Positions 1 through 7,823 are shown, numbered from the stretch's first letter. The stretch is 11,444 nt of DNA from Pseudomonadota bacterium (GCA_009843005.1 VYEH01000323.1:1-11444), one strand, 5' to 3'. Program-made: numbers and translations. The notes: generated by a model from the sequence alone, not told the origin.

Positions 1-560
1 CCGACGACAACCCCATCGTCGACTTCATCGGCGTAGATCCGTTTGTCGATGACATCGGCGTGTATAGGCAGATCTGGTCGTTGGGCCACCGCAATCCGCT
101 CGGGCTCGACTTCGCCCTCGACGGCGGGCTGTGGGTCATGGAAATGGGACCGGAAGGCGGTGACGAGTTGAATCGCGTCGAGCGCGCCGCCAATTACGGT
201 TATCCGATCGTCTCTAACGGCGACCACTACGATGGCCGTGAGATTCCCGACCACGACACCCGTCCGGAATTCCGGACGCCGGCGATCTGGTGGACGCCGG
301 TCCTGTCGCCGGGCAACCTGATGGTCTATCGCGGCAGCCTGTTCCCGGGCTGGCGCGGCAACGCGTTCGTCGCAGGATTGTCCTCCCAGGCGATCGTGCG
401 TATCGAGCTCGACGGCGACACTGCGCGCGAAGTCGAGCGCTACGACATGCGTGCCCGGATCCGCGGCGTGTTCGAGGGGCCGGACGGCGCTGTCTGGGTA
501 CTCGAGGACGAGGAAGAGGGCAGCATGGGACGTCTGCTCAAGCTCACGCCGAAAGGCTGA
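1..560 (+). CDS. PQQ-dependent aldose sugar dehydrogenase, C-terminal part (5' partial)
   Basis: The frame is open to the left window edge (first full codon at position 3), so the gene starts outside the window and only about the last 185 residues are present. The fragment matches the glucose/sorbosone dehydrogenase family (GSDH; soluble PQQ beta-propellers such as E. coli YliI/Asd). Visible family motifs are GHRNPLGL, GPEGGDELN, NYGYP, PGNLMVYRG with PGWRGN just after it, and a closing segment RIRGVFEGPDGAVWVLED that leads to the stop. Known members are periplasmic and oxidise the C1 hydroxyl of aldoses to lactones using PQQ and calcium. The N-terminal signal peptide and early propeller blades lie outside the window and cannot be checked. 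A glycosyltransferase gene follows 42 bases downstream on the same strand. The family call is firm; the exact sugar substrate is unknown. Confidence 0.9.
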   Translation, partial: DDNPIVDFIGVDPFVDDIGVYRQIWSLGHRNPLGLDFALDGGLWVMEMGPEGGDELNRVERAANYGYPIVSNGDHYDGREIPDHDTRPEFRTPAIWWTPVLSPGNLMVYRGSLFPGWRGNAFVAGLSSQAIVRIELDGDTAREVERYDMRARIRGVFEGPDGAVWVLEDEEEGSMGRLLKLTPKG

Positions 561-602
561 ACGGCTCATCGAATTCGAAGCAGATCCAGAGACGCCGTCA
601 TC

Positions 603-1430
603 GTGACCGCCGTGGCGCCTGAAGTTTCGGTCATTTTCAGCACCTATCGCCAACCCGAGTGGCTACGCAAGACACTGTGCGGATTTGCTCACCAGAATTA
701 CACGAACTTTGAAGTCGTCATAGCCGATGACGGCTCCGGCGAAAAGACGGCGGAGGTCATTCGATCTGCCCGCAGGAGCACGGAGCTGCGAATCGAGCAC
801 GTCTGGCAACCGGATCGGGGGTTTCGCAAATGCCGGATACTGAACAAGGCCATTCTCAAGGCACAGGGCGATTACCTGATCTTCACCGACGGGGATTGCA
901 TACCGCATCCGGAATTCATTGCGCGGCACGTTGAACTGACCGAACCGATGCGTTTCCTTTCCGGAGGGTTGTTGCGCCTGCCGTTGGGACTCTCCCACAA
1001 CATCCAACCTGACGACATCGCCTCCGGACGCTGCTTTTCCGTTTCATGGCTGCGCAGCCACGGCATGCCGTTCACATACAAGCTGCTCAAGCTCAGCGCG
1101 GGCCTGGGCTTCGGCGCGGTGCTGGACCGCGCGTCCCCCACCACCGCAGGATGGAACGGGCACAATTCCTCGGGCTGGAAGGACGACATCCTTCGTGCGA
1201 ACGGATTCGATGAACGGATGGGATACGGGGGAGAGGACCGGGAACTGGGAGAAAGGCTGGAAAACGCCGGCATTCGCGGCAAGCGCATCCGCCACCGGGT
1301 GACCTGCCTGCACCTGGACCATCCGCGCGGCTACGTGAACGCGGAAGCTCGCGCGGCCAACCTCGCCATCCGCCGCGAGACCAGACTGAAGCGCCGCACG
1401 CGCACGCGGCACGGCATCGCGGAACAGTAG
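603..1430 (+). CDS. Family 2 glycosyltransferase (GT-A fold, galactosyltransferase-type C-terminus)
   Basis: This is a 275-residue cytoplasmic glycosyltransferase. Residues 7-45 form the GT2 nucleotide-sugar binding start (VSVIFSTYRQPEWL, then ADDGS at 41-45). Residues 70-81 carry the subfamily signature PDRGFRKCRILN, and FTDGDC at 94-99 holds the DxD motif that binds metal and UDP-sugar. Residues 184-240 resemble the galactosyltransferase C-terminal domain (GWNGHNSSGWKDDIL, then GGEDRELGERL with the likely catalytic Glu-Asp at 211-212, then LHLDHPRGY). No membrane segment is visible; the C-terminus is Arg/Lys-rich (RLKRRTRTRH). Single-domain proteins of this type usually add one sugar to a lipopolysaccharide core or capsule; acceptor and donor are not readable here. 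The start is GTG at 603 with only a weak purine stretch upstream; GTG at 612 is an alternative. The gene is convergent with the sulfotransferase pair (51-base gap), where no convincing terminator was seen. Confidence 0.88.
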   Translation: MTAVAPEVSVIFSTYRQPEWLRKTLCGFAHQNYTNFEVVIADDGSGEKTAEVIRSARRSTELRIEHVWQPDRGFRKCRILNKAILKAQGDYLIFTDGDCIPHPEFIARHVELTEPMRFLSGGLLRLPLGLSHNIQPDDIASGRCFSVSWLRSHGMPFTYKLLKLSAGLGFGAVLDRASPTTAGWNGHNSSGWKDDILRANGFDERMGYGGEDRELGERLENAGIRGKRIRHRVTCLHLDHPRGYVNAEARAANLAIRRETRLKRRTRTRHGIAEQ

Positions 1431-1481
1431 CGCAATGGTCGATATCTTCAAGGGGACGACTGCGCAGAGACCCCCATCGGG

Positions 1482-3056
1482 TTAGCCGAGCGAAATTCCG
1501 GCTTGCTCAAGGTACGACTTCAGGGGTTCCAGATGAGAGGCAAAATGCTGCCATCGGTGGACGGACCGGCTGTGCATTTTCTCGCGCACCTGCACTGTGC
1601 TGGCTGTATTGCTCGGGGTTATGTTCCGATGAAACTCCAGACAGGTCTTTTCGAAAGGCAATCCGAGTCGAGCCAGCAGTCTGCGCGTCTGGCCCTCCTG
1701 ATCGCCAACCAGAGATTCGTATTCGACTTCGATCATTCGGTCCTTGAGGACCTTCCGCCAGTGATTGCGCAACCGGTCGTGAGCGACATAGTAGGGTCCC
1801 AGGTCGGCCAGCGTATATGCGTACCGGAAGAACGATTGTTTGAACATGGCGAAGCAGGCATCCATCGGATGCCTCTTCAGGCAAACGATTCGAGCCCGGG
1901 GGAAGGCTTTGGCGATGAATCCGAGATACAGAAAATTCTCGGGGAACTTTTCAATGAACCACGGCTTGACGCCGAACTTGTATCTGACCGCCTCCATGTA
2001 ACCGTCAGCGATAGCCTTGGTCGGCTTTTCCGCAGCCGCTTCAACGATGGCTGCACTCATTGACTCACTGCTTTGTATCCCGCTGGCGCGCCGAATCGAG
2101 TCCTGGAGAAAGTACGTCTCACCCACGCTTTCTACCTGTGAATGACAGCTCACGATGCGTTCGACCAACGTCGTGCCGGTGCGTGGCAGTCCCACAATGA
2201 ATATCGGTGTCTTTGTCGAGGCGTCTGCCGAGATTGGACCCGGCGCGGATAACAACCAGTCCGCACCGCAATTTTCTACAACCGTGTCTATCAACCGCAA
2301 ATCCGCAGTCACTTCGTAGCCGGCGACCCTGGCTGCCGCGTATCCCGCCATCTCGTAGTACTTGAACGCCTCGTCCCACTGCCCGATATCCTCCAGCTCC
2401 TTGCCGATGGCGTAGTAGAGAAAGATGTTTCGCTCCGCGTGCAGGTTCATTGTGCGAAGCACTTTCTTCATCTGTTCGATGTGCATGGAGTCGGACGCTG
2501 TCTGGATTCGCGACAGCGCATAGTGATTGCGCTGGTGATTCGGATGTTTGTCCAGCAGGCGACGGTAGATCGCCCTTGCCGCGTCAATCTCCCCGACGAA
2601 GACACTGCAAGCGGCGAGGTTCGCCTCGATGGAATCGACGCCCGGCTGCAACTCATTGGCTCTCTTGTACAGGGGCCAGCCACGATCCGGCAGCCCGGCA
2701 TTCGTGTAGATTGTGCCCGCCATATCCAGGTATCGCGGACTGCGGTCCAGTTGAGCTACGCAGCGCTCCAGGATATCGACCGCCTCGCCGAACCGCCCCG
2801 AAGCGATGTGCTGACCGGCAAGTTCTATCGCCGCGTCGTAGCGTCGGCCGTCGAGCCTGAGCGCCCTGGAAAATGACTTCGCGGCAGGTGAAGCAAGTCC
2901 GGATGCTTTCGCTGCAAGTCCGGCGAGAAAATGACCTTCCGGACTATTCCTGTCCCGCTTCAGTATTTGTTTCGCGCAGGCCTTGACCCTGGCCCAGTCA
3001 CCCGACTGGGATGCCTTCCTTGCCATTGCACTGATTTGGTCAATATCAATTCTCAT
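1482..3056 (-). CDS. TPR-sulfotransferase, downstream copy (ST-A)
   Basis: This 524-residue protein has an all-helical N-terminal half of degenerate tetratricopeptide repeats (about 1-265; examples SPEGHFLAGLAAKASG at 38-53 and SPRYLDMAGTIYTNAGL at 106-122). A Sulfotransfer_3-type domain follows (about 283-524). The 5'-phosphosulfate loop is IFIVGLPRTGTTLVERI (285-301), the 3'-phosphate-binding motif is LKRHPMDACFAMFKQ (393-407), and the C-terminal QVREKMHSRSVHRW (489-502) is typical of TPR-linked sulfotransferases. The predicted reaction is transfer of sulfate from PAPS to an unknown acceptor, with the TPR part probably binding substrate or partner. No signal peptide or membrane segment is seen, so it should act in the cytoplasm. 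The start at 3056 has GAGG nine bases upstream and aligns with its paralog's start. It is 42 bases downstream of ST-B, most likely in one operon. GC is lower than in the receptor and permease genes. Confidence 0.93.
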   Translation of the reverse strand: MRIDIDQISAMARKASQSGDWARVKACAKQILKRDRNSPEGHFLAGLAAKASGLASPAAKSFSRALRLDGRRYDAAIELAGQHIASGRFGEAVDILERCVAQLDRSPRYLDMAGTIYTNAGLPDRGWPLYKRANELQPGVDSIEANLAACSVFVGEIDAARAIYRRLLDKHPNHQRNHYALSRIQTASDSMHIEQMKKVLRTMNLHAERNIFLYYAIGKELEDIGQWDEAFKYYEMAGYAAARVAGYEVTADLRLIDTVVENCGADWLLSAPGPISADASTKTPIFIVGLPRTGTTLVERIVSCHSQVESVGETYFLQDSIRRASGIQSSESMSAAIVEAAAEKPTKAIADGYMEAVRYKFGVKPWFIEKFPENFLYLGFIAKAFPRARIVCLKRHPMDACFAMFKQSFFRYAYTLADLGPYYVAHDRLRNHWRKVLKDRMIEVEYESLVGDQEGQTRRLLARLGLPFEKTCLEFHRNITPSNTASTVQVREKMHSRSVHRWQHFASHLEPLKSYLEQAGISLG

Positions 3057-3097
3057 TCGGCGCTGCCTCGAATCTGAAGGGTGTCGAACGAGGCGCC
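3057..3097 (-). promoter_or_regulatory. Inter-cistronic stem covering the ST-A ribosome binding site
   Basis: The gap between the two sulfotransferase genes contains an inverted repeat: GCCTCG at 3065-3070 and CGAGGC at 3089-3094 on the plus strand. It is extended outward by GGC (3059-3061) pairing with GCC (3095-3097) if GCT at 3062-3064 bulges out. On the minus-strand transcript the GAGG Shine-Dalgarno of ST-A (complement of 3066-3069) lies inside the stem. Ribosomes ending ST-B at 3099 would open the stem, so translational coupling is plausible. The pairing is seen directly; the regulatory role is inferred. Confidence 0.4.
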
Positions 3098-3098
3098 A

Positions 3099-4679
3099 CT
3101 AAAGGGCAATGCCGGCGTTTTCCAGTGTTGCCTTCAACGGTTGCAGATGCTTCTCGAAATATGTCCAGCGATTGACGGATCGGGTATGGATTCGCTCCCG
3201 AACCTGGACTGAACTTGCGGTGGTGCTTGGAGTCTTGTTCTGGTCGAAGTTCAGACAAGCATCTTCGAAGTCCAATCCAACCCTCCGTATCAGTGACCGT
3301 GTCTGAACCTCCTGCCCTGCGACGAGTTTTTCATACTCGACTTCGATCAGCCGATCGCCAAGAACATCGCGCCAGTGATTGAAAAGCCGATGGTATGCCA
3401 AATAATACTGAGCAAGCTCGGCGAGCGTGTAGGAAAACTTGTACGCCCAGGTGAATAGCTGCTTGTACATTGCAAAGCAGGCATCCATCGGATTCCGCTT
3501 AAGGCAGATTATTGGAGCATTCGGATAGGCCTTCGCGATAAAACCCAGAAACAGGTAGTTGAAAGGAAGCTTGTCGACAAACCAAGGCTTATCGCCAAGC
3601 CTGTAGTGCACCGCACTCAAGTATCCTTCGGACAACAAGTTTATTTTCTTTTTTGCGGCCGCCTCGACTATTGCAGGATTCATTTTTTCGGTTGTCCCAA
3701 TGCCACTTTCACGTCGAAGTACCATCTGAACAAACTCAGTTTCGCCAACACTCTCGACGTGTGAATGACTCGCCAGGATTCTCTCGATCAGAGTGGTGCC
3801 CGACCGCGGAAGACCCACAACGAAAATAGGGGTTTTATGCCGTTCATCACTCGATGCTTCGGACGCTCCTGCAGCGAGCCAATCGCCGTTACAAACAGCG
3901 ATGATCTTGTCGATCAACTGCAGGTCGGCTTTTACGTCGTAGTTGGCTACGCTCGCAACTGCATCGCCTCCCATCTTGTAAAAGCGAAAGGCCTCCTCCC
4001 ACTCTTCCAGATCTTCATACTCTTTACCGATGGCGTAATAGATGAAGATATTCTTGTCAGGCTGCATATTGGTCGAGCGAAGCACCTCCCTCATTTGCTC
4101 TATGTGCTTCGTGTTTCTCGCTCTTTCCAGCCGGGCCAGGTGATAGTGATTGCGTTGATGAGTGGGAAATCGCTCCAACAGTCTTTTGTAAATTTTCCTC
4201 GCCACTTCGATCTCACCGATGTAGACGCTGCAGGCAGCAAGGTTTGCCTGAAAAAGATCGACGCGCGGCTGAAGCTCATTCGCTTTCTTGTACAGGGGCC
4301 AGGCCCGTTCGGGCATTCCGATATCCGAATACACGGTGCCCGCCTTGTCCAGGTAGAGTGGGCTGTTACCCAAGGCCCCTTCATACCTGAAGAGCAGTTT
4401 CGCGGCGTCGCCGTTGCGGCGTGCAATTGAATGCTGATCCGCCAACTCGATGGCTGCATCGTAACGGTCGGCATCGAGTTCGAGCGCTGTTGCGAAAGCC
4501 TCGGATGCCTTCACAGGACGATTGGACGCCTTCATGACCAACCCGGTCAGGAAGTAGCCTTCGGGACTCGCGCTGTCCTGCCTTAATATTTCCTGCGAAC
4601 AGGTTTGGACCGTCTTCCAGTCCTGCTGTTGCACAGCTCTTCTTGCTATCGAGCTGATCTGCGCCAGACGTTCATTCAT
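3099..4679 (-). CDS. TPR-sulfotransferase, upstream copy (ST-B)
   Basis: This 526-residue protein is collinear with ST-A: TPR half (about 1-265), then a sulfotransferase domain (about 283-526). Key motifs are IFVVGLPRSGTTLIERIL (285-302; 5'-phosphosulfate loop), KPWFVDKLPFNYLFLGF (364-380), LKRNPMDACFAMYKQ (393-407; 3'-phosphate binding) and QVRERIHTRSVNRW (492-505). Over residues 108-169, 41 of 62 positions are identical to ST-A by hand count. The only clear length change in the catalytic domain is about three extra residues near 408-415 (TWAYKFSY), close to the PAPS site. It has no signal peptide and is presumably cytoplasmic and PAPS-dependent; the acceptor is unknown. The ATG at 4679 lacks a strong Shine-Dalgarno (GGTGA directly adjacent), but the N-terminus aligns with ST-A (QIS at 7-9 in both). 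It is the first gene after the receptor terminator, so it needs its own promoter or read-through. Sampled lines are about 45-52% GC. Confidence 0.93.
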   Translation of the reverse strand: MNERLAQISSIARRAVQQQDWKTVQTCSQEILRQDSASPEGYFLTGLVMKASNRPVKASEAFATALELDADRYDAAIELADQHSIARRNGDAAKLLFRYEGALGNSPLYLDKAGTVYSDIGMPERAWPLYKKANELQPRVDLFQANLAACSVYIGEIEVARKIYKRLLERFPTHQRNHYHLARLERARNTKHIEQMREVLRSTNMQPDKNIFIYYAIGKEYEDLEEWEEAFRFYKMGGDAVASVANYDVKADLQLIDKIIAVCNGDWLAAGASEASSDERHKTPIFVVGLPRSGTTLIERILASHSHVESVGETEFVQMVLRRESGIGTTEKMNPAIVEAAAKKKINLLSEGYLSAVHYRLGDKPWFVDKLPFNYLFLGFIAKAYPNAPIICLKRNPMDACFAMYKQLFTWAYKFSYTLAELAQYYLAYHRLFNHWRDVLGDRLIEVEYEKLVAGQEVQTRSLIRRVGLDFEDACLNFDQNKTPSTTASSVQVRERIHTRSVNRWTYFEKHLQPLKATLENAGIAL

Positions 4680-4757
4680 TCACCGGGCCCGCGTCAGGTC
4701 AAGGCGGTATTCCACCAACAGGTACACAGCAACAGATTATGAATTGCGTGCGCCGAA
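4680..4757. other. Leader region between receptor terminator and ST-B
   Basis: Between the terminator and the ST-B start there are about 78 bases with no gene. If ST-B and ST-A form a unit independent of the receptor, their promoter should lie here. No good -35/-10 pair was found. Read-through past the terminator is the alternative. Confidence 0.35.
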
Positions 4758-4782
4758 AAAAGGCCGCGCAAAGCGGCCTTTT
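4758..4782 (-). terminator. Intrinsic terminator of the TonB-dependent receptor gene
   Basis: This is a perfect 10-bp stem: AAAAGGCCGC at 4758-4767 pairs with GCGGCCTTTT at 4773-4782 around a 5-base loop. It starts 22 bases after the receptor stop codon in the direction of transcription. On the minus strand it is followed by a run of six T (complement of 4756-4761), the classic Rho-independent layout. On the plus strand only four T follow, then CCC, so the minus strand is the intended direction. It separates the receptor from the sulfotransferase genes. Confidence 0.85.
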
Positions 4783-4804
4783 CCCATTCAAGAGCAAATT
4801 CAGC

Positions 4805-7681
4805 CTATTCGAAGCTCTGTATCAGCCGCAAGTAATAGCCCCTGCCGAACAACCGGTACGCGGCTACATCGGTGCCCGCATTGAATCCCAGATCGATGTA
4901 AGGCGGCGGTTCATTGCTCAGGTTGGTGACGCCCAGGGAGATTTCGGTGCCCGTTCCGGAAAACTCGTACCTACCCACAATGTCGTGATACAGCAGAGCA
5001 TCGATGGTGTACTCGTAATCGCCGGCATAGTTGGTCATGCTGGTCATTGAGCCGACAAATTCTCCGAGCCAACCGATCGAAAGGTTATCCCGGTACCACT
5101 GGAGCGAGAGATTCGCCTTGTTATCCGGGTATGCTCCCCCATCCTCGTCGCCCACGGACGTATACGTACCGCCCAGTTCCTCTCGAGGAGCTCCCGCGAA
5201 CGGCGTCTTGGTGCGCCCCAGCAAGTGCGTCCACAGCAGTGCGGCTTCGAACTGACCGACATCGGTGTCAAAGTCATAGCGGACCTCAAGGTCGATTCCC
5301 TCCGCACCCTGGTCGGCAACGTTCAGCGTGCTGTCTCTGATCGTGAGGATGTCGTACCTTGACGTTCGCGTGACAAGCGCGCAGGACGCTTCGTTCTGGT
5401 TGATATAGCAATCATCCAGGATGAACTGAACACCGAGGGAGCTGATGCCGTCCGTAAGTTCGGTTTTCCAGTAGTCAACCGTCATGGTCATGTCACCGTT
5501 GCCGAACCCTGTGTTCCACACGGCGCCGGCCGTCAACGTGTCGCCGTACTCGGGGGTCAGGTTCGGATTGCCACCCACCAGTGCGTGAACCTGACTGTCG
5601 GTCTGGATGCCGACCTGTTCGCATCCCGGCGGCAGCGCCTCCCCCGCGGGTGGAACACATGGGTCGCTGTAGGTCGGGAAACTGTCCACCACGCCTCCGA
5701 AGAGGTTACTTATGGTGGGCGCCCGGAATACCGTGCCCGCAGTCGCCCTTAATTTCAGGTCGTTGGTCGCCTGAAGCTCGATTCCAGCCTGCCAGGTCGT
5801 ATCGCTTCCGAACGCATCCCAATCGTCGTACCGAATGCCTCCGCTGATGCTCACGGCCTGTACGCCGTTGTCGAAAACGGGTGCGAGGAATTCGCCGTAG
5901 ATGCTGTCGTTGGTCAGCGTACCCGCGGTGCCCGCACCCACGTTTCCGGTCACCGCGCCGATGGTCTTGGCCGAGTCCGGCGTGTAGGTGTACTCCTGTG
6001 TCCAGCGGGCATATCCGGCAGCCCAGCCGAGTGGACCTGCTCCCAGATCGAACGCGGAACCGCTGAGGCCGAAGCCGGCGGCTTGCTGTTTCCCGATATA
6101 CGTATCGACTGTGTCCAGTGCGACGTAGTTGACCATGTCCTCGGTAAGCGTCGTATGGGTAGGCTGACTGTCTGCGTCCACCTCCCCGCCGCCGAAGAGA
6201 TTCAACGGTACGCAACCAACGATCAAGGAGGTCGGATCGTTTACGTCGCCGTAACACTCGGGTCGTCCGTCACCATCCAGGTCCGCCGACGGACCCAGGG
6301 CATTGTACAAACGGACACCGGAAAACTGGCCGAAGTCCCTGTCCGTTCGGCTTCGAGTGCCCTGGTTCAGGTAAACGTTCCAATCGATATCGTTGTCGAG
6401 CGTACCTTCCAGGCTCGCCACCCACTGGTACTGTGAGATTTCCTGCTCGAAACGGCGGTTGGTCTCGATCATGCGGCGACGAGGCCCCACCACGGGCTCG
6501 TACATAAGCATTGTCTCGGGGCCCGTAGCGTTGTAGGCATCGACAGCCCGGCGCAGATAATAGTTGTCCTCGGAGATACCCGAGTACATTTCGCCGTTGT
6601 AAACGCCATCGTACATGGGATCACCGCCGGTGTACGGCAGCGGCGCCAGTTGCTGCGCCGACGAGCGGTCGTTACCCCGAATCTCGGCGTTGAAGGTAAT
6701 GTTGTTTGCCAGGTCGAACCGGCCTTCGGCAAACAGATTGGTTCGCTCGTAGGGCGTCTGGACGTAGTTGACCGGCGCGTAATTGTATGTGCGCCCGTCA
6801 TGCGGTTCCATCAAACCGACTTCGTAAGGAGCAGTTGCCGGCGTACCGATCATGAACAGCCCCTGTTCAAAGAAGGACAGGCGGCTTTCGGGAATGCGGG
6901 AAGAACCGCCCTGGTAGCACCCACCCGTGGGCGAACCGTCCCAGGGAGCTGTCACCTGATGTTCGCAACCTCCCGGATAGATGTAGTAGGCGCCCTGAAA
7001 GAAATCCCACGGCGCATCGCTCTGGAAAGCCTGTTCCTGGTTCACGTACTCAGCGCCAAAGACGAAATTGCCGTCGCCGAAGTTTGCGCCCGCGATCAGT
7101 CCGATCGTTTCCTGCGCGCCCGATTTCATGTCGGCGAAGTCGGCAGTCTGGGCGTTTAGCTCGATACCCTCGAAATCCCTGCGGGTGATGATGTTCACCA
7201 CACCGGCTACCGCGTCGGCGCCGTAGACGGCCGAAGCGCCGTCCTTCAGGATTTCCACCCGCTCGATCATCGTAGACGGAATGGTCTGGTAGTCACCGCC
7301 GTCCACCACCCGCTGGCCATTGACGAGCGTCAGCGTGCGGGCGGTACCCAATCCACGCAGATCGATAAGGACGGCGCCGGTACCGCCGTTGTTCGTGGTC
7401 GTTCCGATCGGTGAACCGGACATGGAAGGCATTTTCTGGATGAGGTTGCCGACATCGGTCACTCCGTAGGCCAGAATGGCCTCGCGGTCAACGACTGAAA
7501 TCGGGCTTGCGCTGTCCAGGTCGGGACGGCTGATGCGGGTACCGGTGACGACGACTTCTTCCAGTACCTGTTCACCCTGGATCTGGGCCAGCGCACCAGG
7601 TGAAATTCCGGCAGTCAGCGTGCCGGCCCCAATGCCAAGTGCAAGTCGCACCGCACGCTGTACTTTTCTGTTGGTAGGCAT
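4805..7681 (-). CDS. TonB-dependent outer-membrane receptor
   Basis: This complete 958-residue receptor should import a bulky substrate across the outer membrane using TonB-ExbBD energy. Residues 1-32 are a signal peptide (basic start, hydrophobic core, cleavage after GALA). EEVVVTG at 41-47 is the TonB box. The plug domain spans about 55-166, with IDLRGLG (106-112), TLVNGQRV (118-125) and ERVEILKDGASAVYGADAVA (140-159), followed by GVVNIIT. The rest is a 22-strand-type barrel with the usual FRAPTISNLF (652-661) and NPNLTPEYGD (705-714). There is no N-terminal signalling extension, so it is not a FecA-type transducer. All eight cysteines lie in four short-spaced pairs in presumed outer loops: 239/255, 476/490, 675/687, 758/767. 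D467, D469, D471 and E475 form a DxDxDGxxE calcium-type loop. The start at 7681 has GGGGAG eight bases upstream. The substrate is unknown; related receptors import oligosaccharides, peptides or siderophores. Confidence 0.95.
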   Translation of the reverse strand: MPTNRKVQRAVRLALGIGAGTLTAGISPGALAQIQGEQVLEEVVVTGTRISRPDLDSASPISVVDREAILAYGVTDVGNLIQKMPSMSGSPIGTTTNNGGTGAVLIDLRGLGTARTLTLVNGQRVVDGGDYQTIPSTMIERVEILKDGASAVYGADAVAGVVNIITRRDFEGIELNAQTADFADMKSGAQETIGLIAGANFGDGNFVFGAEYVNQEQAFQSDAPWDFFQGAYYIYPGGCEHQVTAPWDGSPTGGCYQGGSSRIPESRLSFFEQGLFMIGTPATAPYEVGLMEPHDGRTYNYAPVNYVQTPYERTNLFAEGRFDLANNITFNAEIRGNDRSSAQQLAPLPYTGGDPMYDGVYNGEMYSGISEDNYYLRRAVDAYNATGPETMLMYEPVVGPRRRMIETNRRFEQEISQYQWVASLEGTLDNDIDWNVYLNQGTRSRTDRDFGQFSGVRLYNALGPSADLDGDGRPECYGDVNDPTSLIVGCVPLNLFGGGEVDADSQPTHTTLTEDMVNYVALDTVDTYIGKQQAAGFGLSGSAFDLGAGPLGWAAGYARWTQEYTYTPDSAKTIGAVTGNVGAGTAGTLTNDSIYGEFLAPVFDNGVQAVSISGGIRYDDWDAFGSDTTWQAGIELQATNDLKLRATAGTVFRAPTISNLFGGVVDSFPTYSDPCVPPAGEALPPGCEQVGIQTDSQVHALVGGNPNLTPEYGDTLTAGAVWNTGFGNGDMTMTVDYWKTELTDGISSLGVQFILDDCYINQNEASCALVTRTSRYDILTIRDSTLNVADQGAEGIDLEVRYDFDTDVGQFEAALLWTHLLGRTKTPFAGAPREELGGTYTSVGDEDGGAYPDNKANLSLQWYRDNLSIGWLGEFVGSMTSMTNYAGDYEYTIDALLYHDIVGRYEFSGTGTEISLGVTNLSNEPPPYIDLGFNAGTDVAAYRLFGRGYYLRLIQSFE

Positions 7682-7689
7682 GAGTTGTT

Positions 7690-7695
7690 CTCCCC
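7690..7695 (-). promoter_or_regulatory. Shine-Dalgarno of the receptor gene
   Basis: On the minus strand GGGGAG lies eight bases before the ATG at 7681. It is the clearest ribosome binding site in the window and supports this start. Confidence 0.7.
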
Positions 7696-7743
7696 GGAAA
7701 ACTATTTTGGAAATTTTTTGAATTATTCAAAACCCTGATTGCT

Positions 7744-7761
7744 TGTTGCTAGTACGCAACA
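7744..7761. repeat. Inverted repeat TGTTGC-N6-GCAACA upstream of the receptor
   Basis: TGTTGC (7744-7749) and GCAACA (7756-7761) form a perfect 6-bp inverted repeat around a 6-base centre. It lies 63-80 bases before the receptor start codon. The size fits an operator for a dimeric repressor or a small hairpin in the leader RNA. The symmetry is seen directly; the binding protein is unknown. Confidence 0.45.
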
Positions 7762-7769
7762 GTTACCAT

Positions 7770-7823
7770 GCATATTAGGATACCCTATTTTCTTTATTGA
7801 GCATAAGCATATTCCGGCATATT
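7770..7823. repeat. Three direct GCATATT repeats upstream of the receptor
   Basis: GCATATT occurs at 7770-7776, 7807-7813 and 7817-7823. The last two start exactly 10 bases apart, one helical turn, and a partial copy (GCATA) starts at 7801. They overlap the tentative receptor promoter, as expected for binding sites of an activator or repressor. Confidence 0.45.

Noticed and set aside
1431..1481. Possible bidirectional terminator between the glycosyltransferase and ST-A (GGGG at 1452-1455, CCCC at 1471-1474, palindrome CTGCGCAG at 1460-1467)
   Set aside because: The outer stem is only 4 bp with a 15-base loop, and no U run follows on either strand.
3046..3258. Short minus-strand frame bridging the two sulfotransferase genes
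   Set aside because: It is an out-of-frame shadow overlapping the 3' end of ST-B and the start of ST-A, with no ribosome binding site or protein features.
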